From the NCBI GenBank assembly GCA_946481035.1, contig CAMLNK010000257.1, positions 1 to 6,313 of the forward strand: DNA of 6,313 nucleotides, given 5' to 3'. The notes beneath the pieces are model-generated. The model saw only the letters and a list, made by a program, of their open reading frames with translations, had not been told where the DNA came from and ran no database searches. The stretch comes from an uncultured Dyadobacter sp. Its GTDB lineage: Bacteria > Bacteroidota > Bacteroidia > Cytophagales > Spirosomataceae. A program made the position numbers and the translations under genes. Positions 1 to 3,856 of the stretch are shown here, in pieces (position 1 is the first letter of the stretch; each line of letters starts with the position of its first letter).

Positions 1-59
1 CGCTGCAAAAGGAGTTGCTTGTATTGAAGAATAAGATCACAGAGCTTCGCAGAAGCTGA
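1..59 (+). CDS. C-terminal end of a + strand protein with a coiled-coil-like tail (partial)
   Basis: Only the last 18 codons are present (reading frame starting at base 3), closed by two in-frame stops, TGA then TAA (57-62). The peptide LQKELLVLKNKITELRRS has Leu/Ile at positions 1, 5, 8, 12 and 15, the exact 4-3-4-3 spacing of a coiled-coil heptad, with charged residues between. Such tails are common at the C-terminus of tail-fibre or endosialidase-chaperone (S74-like) proteins in Cytophagales, but that identity is only a guess because no domain is in view. Support for a real gene end comes from the heptad pattern, the tandem stops and the hairpin that begins ten bases after the first stop. 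The other two + frames stop within the first 35 bases. The gene converges on the beta-barrel gene at 284-1528. Confidence 0.5.
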   Translation, partial: LQKELLVLKNKITELRRS

Positions 60-68
60 TAAGATAGA

Positions 69-96
69 ATAGAGCATCGGGTAATCGATGCTCTAT
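69..96 (+). terminator. Hairpin terminator after the + strand gene end
   Basis: Perfect 11-bp inverted repeat, ATAGAGCATCG at 69-79 and its reverse complement at 86-96, with a 6-base loop. It starts ten bases after the stop codon at 57-59. The following U-tract is weak (CCGTTT), so it could equally be an RNA 3' end stabiliser, but position and perfection fit a terminator. Confidence 0.6.
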
Positions 97-243
97 CCGT
101 TTAGAAATATCTATTTAACATAATATAAATTATACAACAAATAGTTTAATGCCTTTTGCTGGCTAATGATGGCCAGCTGCACATTTAACCCGGATGCCGA
201 CACGCTCCGCATTGCGGGACTCCATATAAATTGAGCATCAGGA

Positions 244-284
244 AAAGCCAGGCTGAGAATACGGAAAGTTTTCAGCCTGGCTTT
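244..284 (-). terminator. Rho-independent terminator of the beta-barrel gene, possibly bidirectional
   Basis: Perfect 13-bp inverted repeat: AAAGCCAGGCTGA at 244-256 and its reverse complement at 272-284. A few further A-T pairs are possible inside the loop. Read on the minus strand, the stem ends in GGCTTTTCC, giving a short U-tract. The last base of the TGA stop codon of the minus-strand gene (284-286) is the first base of the stem, so the terminator abuts the coding region. In the + direction the stem is followed by CAAAAC, so it is a poorer terminator for the convergent gene. Confidence 0.85.
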
Positions 285-1528
285 CAAAACCTATAATGCA
301 CCAGCAATGCAATCCGCTTCACATTGGAAGTAGTTGAAAAGTAATTGGAATTTCCGTTAGTGTTTTCAAACCTCGCTTCGAATCCGAGCTTGCGAACGCC
401 GGCACCGATGCCTACAATGAAGCCTTGGTCGTGTATCCGGGTTTCCAGCGCTTTGCCTTCTTTTATGTGAACGTCGGTATAGAACTGGGTTCGGGCAAGA
501 TAGTGATTGTCTTCGGAAATGAGGATTCCGTTTGAGATTCCGGCATTTGCATAAAAGAATGCATTGCCGCGGGTAATCCGGTAACGGATCATGTTATTCA
601 GTCTCACATGGTTCAACGCAAACGTATAATCAGTGGTGGTATAATTATCAGGATTTACGTCGGTGCGGAAATGATCGGATATTTTGTAGGATGAATAAGC
701 CAGTTCATTGGTAATCAGCAGGTTCCTGCGTGTGCGTGGGATCACAATGTGCAACGACAAGCCAATCGTTGGCCTTGTCGATACGGCATGTTCGCGATCT
801 ATCAGGTACTCGTAGTTGTAGCCTGCAAAAGATAACTTTGAAAATGTAGCTCCGGCTAATGCACCGGTTTCAATGCGTAGGCCTTCACGTTTGGTAATGG
901 CTTTGGGCCGAATCGTCGAGCACTTGTTGTAATACAGATCAAAGAGCCTGAGTATCTCCATATTGGAATACCGCAGATTCCCGGTGCGGTTCGCGACGTC
1001 CGCGCAATCCAGGTATGCCTTGATCTGCTGACGATACCGGTCAATGGTGATGATCCGTGTCTGATTCTCCTTAATAATCTTGTACTTATGGTAAACCAAT
1101 AATTCGTGCTCGGCGCCGATGTATAGCTGCACGCTCCCCGAACGATCGCGCAAATAGTATAGACTCTTGGAGCCATCCACCAGTCTCAATAGAAATACTG
1201 TATCGGTAACCAATTCGGGAAGGTTCTTTTCCGTAAGACTGTTGTTGTCGGACGGGGCAGTATTTCGGCTGACCACTGCCCTCTCGTAACGCTCACCATG
1301 AACCTCGAATGCCGATAGCTCGTTCAGACCTAACGCCTTTTCATTTTGTAACTTCTCGTCACGAAACAAAATGCTTTCCGGATTCTGGCCCCAGTTGCGG
1401 TATTCGATCATCCCGCGAATGGTGTCGCTGCTCGAAGTGACAATGTATCCCGGTTCAAATTTGGCTTGGGCGTAAATGTTGGAGATGGATAAGAATGTGA
1501 TGAAGAATTTGATAGATGATTTGAGCAT
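284..1528 (-). CDS. Exported outer-membrane beta-barrel protein, Bacteroidota-specific family
   Basis: The protein has 414 residues. The N-terminus is a Sec signal peptide: Lys at 3 and 7, a hydrophobic core around residues 8-16, and likely cleavage after Ala20 (IYA|Q). Residues 25-205 form a non-barrel domain that begins GYIVTSSSDTIRGMIEYRNW, a pattern I associate with a recurrent family of Cytophagales outer-membrane proteins. Near the end of this domain Cys175 and Cys203 could form a disulfide. From about residue 217 to the end the chain alternates short beta-strand-like segments with polar loops, and it ends LLVHYRF with a terminal Phe, as expected for insertion by the Bam machinery. The ATG at 1528 is chosen because it directly precedes the signal peptide. 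No Shine-Dalgarno sequence is visible upstream, which is usual in this phylum. Function is unknown. It is separated from the isomerase pair by a terminator, so it is probably transcribed on its own. Confidence 0.85.
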   Translation of the reverse strand: MLKSSIKFFITFLSISNIYAQAKFEPGYIVTSSSDTIRGMIEYRNWGQNPESILFRDEKLQNEKALGLNELSAFEVHGERYERAVVSRNTAPSDNNSLTEKNLPELVTDTVFLLRLVDGSKSLYYLRDRSGSVQLYIGAEHELLVYHKYKIIKENQTRIITIDRYRQQIKAYLDCADVANRTGNLRYSNMEILRLFDLYYNKCSTIRPKAITKREGLRIETGALAGATFSKLSFAGYNYEYLIDREHAVSTRPTIGLSLHIVIPRTRRNLLITNELAYSSYKISDHFRTDVNPDNYTTTDYTFALNHVRLNNMIRYRITRGNAFFYANAGISNGILISEDNHYLARTQFYTDVHIKEGKALETRIHDQGFIVGIGAGVRKLGFEARFENTNGNSNYFSTTSNVKRIALLVHYRF

Positions 1529-1707
1529 ATGTTTGCAAAAACTGGTAGCTGATAGCGATGAGGTTTTGGTAGCCCGTCCCAGATATTGGGCCGGAAATTT
1601 TGTTAGAATGTCAGCCGCTGCATTTGGCGCAATTTTGGGCTTAATGCACTGAAATTGAGTTGCCTATCAGGCATTATGTTTGTTTTGAAAATCGGGTTAC
1701 AAAATCC

Positions 1708-1774
1708 AAAATTGCCTGAAAATGCGAATTTGAATGCTTTTGGAGCGTTTCAAACGGCTTTTCCAGGCAATTTT
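1708..1774 (-). terminator. Long hairpin terminator after the isomerase-like gene pair
   Basis: An 11-bp perfect outer stem (AAAATTGCCTG at 1708-1718, reverse complement at 1764-1774) encloses an imperfect continuation that includes TTTGAA at 1729-1734 pairing with TTCAAA at 1749-1754. Read on the minus strand it begins 31 bases after the stop codon at 1806-1808, and the 3' arm ends in AATTTTGGATTTTG, a broken U-tract. The length and the internal mismatches are unusual for a simple terminator, but location and strand fit. Confidence 0.65.
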
Positions 1775-1805
1775 TTGGGAAATTCAAAGAATATGAATGC
1801 GGTGG

Positions 1806-2690
1806 TTAGGCGACATCACAAATCTTCACACATGTGGCCAGCGACGCCAGCGGCTCGCGCTTCGGAATGAATTCCTGTGCGACGAATCCAGTGTACCCGG
1901 TTTCGACAATAGCTTTCATGATCGCCGGATAATATAGTTCCTGTGTCTCATCGATTTCCGCACGGCCGGGAACGCCGCCGGTGTGGTAATGACCAATGTA
2001 TTTGTGGTATTGCTTGATCGTCGCGATCACGTCACCTTCCATGATCGACATGTGGTAAATATCGTAAAGCAGTTTGAAGTTTTCCGAGCCGACCATCTCG
2101 CAAAGCCCGGCACCCCAGGCAGTGTGGTCGCACATGTAGTCGCGGTGGTTGACTTTGCTGTTGAGCAATTCCATGATCATGGTAATGCCGTACTTTTCAG
2201 CGGAAGGCATCAACCGGCGGAGACCGATGGCGCAGTTGCGCATGCCGTCATAGTCGGACATGCCGCGGCGGTTACCCGAAAAGCAGATGACGGTTTTGTA
2301 ACCCGCTTCTTTCAATTTTGGGAAAATCTCCTCGTAACTTTTGACGAGTTCATCGTGCAATGCAAGGTCGTTGAAACCTTTCTCGATTCCCATACCCGCG
2401 CCATTAGGCAGCGCACACGTGAGCCCGTATTTTTTCAAGGTCGGCCAATCTTCCGGTCCCAGCAGCTCGATGGAAGTGATTCCGATCTTCTTGCATTCCT
2501 GCGCAAACGTGTCGAGCGGGATTTTGCCGTAGCACCATTTGCAAACGGAATGGTTGATCTTACCACTCAGCTTAGTACCCAGGACAGATTCGGTTTTTGC
2601 AAAAACTTCCGAGATGGACATCACCCCGGCTGCGGCCCCTGCAGCCGTACCCGCGGCTATATTTTTTAATGCGTTTCGTCTGGTTGGCAT
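1806..2690 (-). CDS. Tat-exported TIM-barrel protein, hydroxypyruvate isomerase-like (second of a tandem pair)
   Basis: The protein has 294 residues. It starts MPTRRNALKNIAAG: a twin-arginine motif (TRRNALK) followed by an Ala/Gly-rich hydrophobic stretch to about residue 30, with possible cleavage after VFA (Ala31). This predicts folded export to the periplasm. The rest is an AP-endonuclease-2/xylose isomerase-like TIM barrel that best resembles the hydroxypyruvate isomerase group, with the landmark segments HSVCKWCYGK (47-56), CFSGNRRG (136-143), LYDIYHM (208-214) and HTGGVPGR (236-243). By comparison with related isomerases and epimerases the metal ligands should be Glu174, Asp210, His236 and Glu273, and all are present. 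The residue after the conserved Arg243 is Ala, where its paralog has His. The gene follows its paralog by 25 bp without a terminator, so the two are probably one transcript. The ATG is chosen because it sits just before the Tat motif. The true substrate is unknown; aldose/ketose isomerase or epimerase are alternatives. Confidence 0.9.
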   Translation of the reverse strand: MPTRRNALKNIAAGTAAGAAAGVMSISEVFAKTESVLGTKLSGKINHSVCKWCYGKIPLDTFAQECKKIGITSIELLGPEDWPTLKKYGLTCALPNGAGMGIEKGFNDLALHDELVKSYEEIFPKLKEAGYKTVICFSGNRRGMSDYDGMRNCAIGLRRLMPSAEKYGITMIMELLNSKVNHRDYMCDHTAWGAGLCEMVGSENFKLLYDIYHMSIMEGDVIATIKQYHKYIGHYHTGGVPGRAEIDETQELYYPAIMKAIVETGYTGFVAQEFIPKREPLASLATCVKICDVA

Positions 2691-2715
2691 AATGTAAATA
2701 GTTGAATATCAGTAG

Positions 2716-3612
2716 TTAGGCGATGTCGCAAATGGAAACGCCCTGTTTCAGCGAAGCCAGGTCGTCACCCCGACTTGGGACAAACTCCTGCCCTACGAAT
2801 CCTTTGTAACCGGTTTCTACAATGGCTTTCATGATGGAAGGGTAATAAAGCTCCTGCGTCTCGTCGATCTCATGGCGCCCGGGCACGCCGCCGGTGTGAT
2901 AATGGGCAATGTATTTGTGGTATTTTTTGATCGTCGCGATTACGTCGCCTTCCTGGATCTGCATGTGGTAAATGTCGTACAACAGCTTAAATTTCTCAGA
3001 ACCAACGGCTTCGCAAAGGGCTGCACCCCACTCCGTCCGGTCGCACATGTAGTCTTTGTGGTTAACCTTGCTGTTCAGCAGCTCCATTACCAGCGTTACA
3101 TTATGCTTTTCACAAGTCGGGATTAGTTTGCGGATACCTTCGGCGCAGTTCCGGATTCCGTCGTAATCCGACATTCCCCGGCGGTTGCCCGAAAAGCAAA
3201 TGATCTTGTCGTAGCCTGCAGCGCGTACTTTCGGGATCACGTCTTCAAATCCTTTGATCAGCTCTTCGTGATTTTTGGGATCGTTGAAACCCTTGTCGAT
3301 GCTGCGTGTAAGTCCTTCGCCCCAGGGCAATGCACACGTAAGCCCGTACTTTTGGATCACCGGCCATTCCTCCGGCCCCAGCAGTTCAATAGATGTGAGC
3401 CCTATCTTCTTGCATTCCTGCGCGAAGGTTTCCAACGGAATTTTGCCATAACACCATTTACACACGGAGTGATTGATCTTGCCGTTCAGCTGAGGACCCA
3501 GCGCTTTTTGTGACGCGGCAAATGCACCCGCGAGCGAACTTGAAAACGTGCCCAGGCTCGCCGCCGCAGCCATGCTTTTAAGCGCTTTTCTTCGATTTGA
3601 AAGTGACTTCAT
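2716..3612 (-). CDS. Tat-exported TIM-barrel protein, hydroxypyruvate isomerase-like (first of a tandem pair)
   Basis: The protein has 298 residues. The N-terminus MKSLSNRRKALKSMAAAASL carries a twin-arginine motif (NRRKALK) and an Ala/Ser-rich hydrophobic segment ending near AFA at 30-32, so it is predicted to be exported folded to the periplasm. The mature part is an AP-endonuclease-2-type TIM barrel. Segments shared with hydroxypyruvate isomerase are LYDIYHM (211-217) and HYHTGGVPGRHE (237-248). The expected divalent-metal ligands Glu177, Asp213, His239 and Glu276 are all present; E. coli-type Hyi has Gln where His239 lies, so the site is closer to tagatose/psicose epimerases there. A CKWC motif lies at 51-54. 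The paralog downstream lacks two residues of the loop around 101-105. The gene begins a probable two-gene operon preceded by a leader with several inverted repeats. Substrate is not predictable from sequence; reading the name as literal hydroxypyruvate isomerisation would be unsafe. Confidence 0.9.
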   Translation of the reverse strand: MKSLSNRRKALKSMAAAASLGTFSSSLAGAFAASQKALGPQLNGKINHSVCKWCYGKIPLETFAQECKKIGLTSIELLGPEEWPVIQKYGLTCALPWGEGLTRSIDKGFNDPKNHEELIKGFEDVIPKVRAAGYDKIICFSGNRRGMSDYDGIRNCAEGIRKLIPTCEKHNVTLVMELLNSKVNHKDYMCDRTEWGAALCEAVGSEKFKLLYDIYHMQIQEGDVIATIKKYHKYIAHYHTGGVPGRHEIDETQELYYPSIMKAIVETGYKGFVGQEFVPSRGDDLASLKQGVSICDIA

Positions 3613-3743
3613 TTAATAGTTAACTATCTGAAATAATGTAAGTTAATTGTCAATTGGGGCGGAGAGCCCCTACCCTTTCTCCGGATTGTACGTACATAGG
3701 TATACGTCAATTCTAAATCTCGTCTGCTTTTTTCAATACCTAC
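3613..3743 (-). promoter_or_regulatory. Upstream leader and probable promoter of the isomerase pair
   Basis: This non-coding stretch lies between the cytochrome terminator and the first isomerase gene, so it should hold the promoter. A weak Bacteroidota-type candidate on the minus strand is TAGAATTG (3708-3715, one mismatch to TAnnTTTG) with a TTG 18 bases upstream. Inverted repeats are a GGGGC-ggaga-GCCCC hairpin (3656-3670), AATTG-t-CAATT (3645-3655), and a 12-bp perfect palindrome ATAGTTAACTAT (3616-3627) three bases from the start codon. The motif GTCAATT occurs twice (3649-3655 and 3706-3712). None is strong enough to name a regulator. Confidence 0.3.
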
Positions 3744-3812
3744 AAAAAAAGTAGTGATGCTACCGGATCCGTTTCTGCCCGAAAGCATCAGGATCAACAC
3801 GCAGCACCACTA
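3744..3812 (-). terminator. Rho-independent terminator of the cytochrome gene
   Basis: On the minus strand TAGTGGTGCT (complement of 3803-3812) pairs with AGCATCACTA (complement of 3752-3761) over 10 bp with one G-U pair, then a single C and seven U (complement of 3744-3750). The 41-base loop can fold further: GATCC with GGATC, and CTG with CAG at the tip. The G-U pair would be an A-C mismatch in the opposite RNA, which supports minus-strand use. It lies 44 bases after the cytochrome stop codon and separates that gene from the isomerase pair. Confidence 0.85.
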
Positions 3813-3856
3813 TCTTAAGCCTAATTAATTATAATCTACTCAAAAAATCATGTGAT

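Larger units (their letters stand above)
1806..3612 (-). repeat. Tandem gene duplication of the isomerase-like gene
   Basis: The two genes at 1806-2690 and 2716-3612 align along their whole mature length with one 2-residue and one 1-residue length difference. By hand count about 65 of 256 aligned residues differ, so roughly 75 percent identity. Signal peptides are less alike. Third codon positions differ often, so this is an old, maintained duplication and not a recent copy or an assembly artefact. Confidence 0.9.

Noticed and set aside
158..177. GCTGGC/GCCAGC inverted repeat with an 8-base loop in the convergent intergenic region
   Set aside because: The stem is only six bp, has no U-tract on either strand, and lies outside both better terminators.
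1655..1870. 71-codon + strand frame beginning at a TTG, with TATGTTTG (1675-1682) resembling a Bacteroidota -7 box nearby
   Set aside because: The frame runs through the terminator hairpin of the isomerase pair and into the antisense of its 3' end. The 8-base motif has six fixed positions and is expected about three times by chance over both strands, and it lies inside the frame, not before it.
1983..2669. Long + strand open frame of 228 codons opposite the second isomerase gene
   Set aside because: It is antisense to a well-supported gene. A similar peptide appears opposite the paralog at 2872-3126, but only because the sense proteins are conserved in the same frame relation. It has no recognisable domain and no start signal.
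1806..3612. Possible assembly artefact or very recent duplication of the isomerase gene
   Set aside because: The copies differ at about a quarter of residues and at many third codon positions, and they have different signal peptides and flanks, so they are genuine diverged paralogs.
3688..3707. GTACGTAC palindrome and ACGTA/TACGT inverted repeat upstream of the isomerase pair, considered as an operator
   Set aside because: The arms are too short to exceed chance, and nothing in the sequence links them to a regulator.
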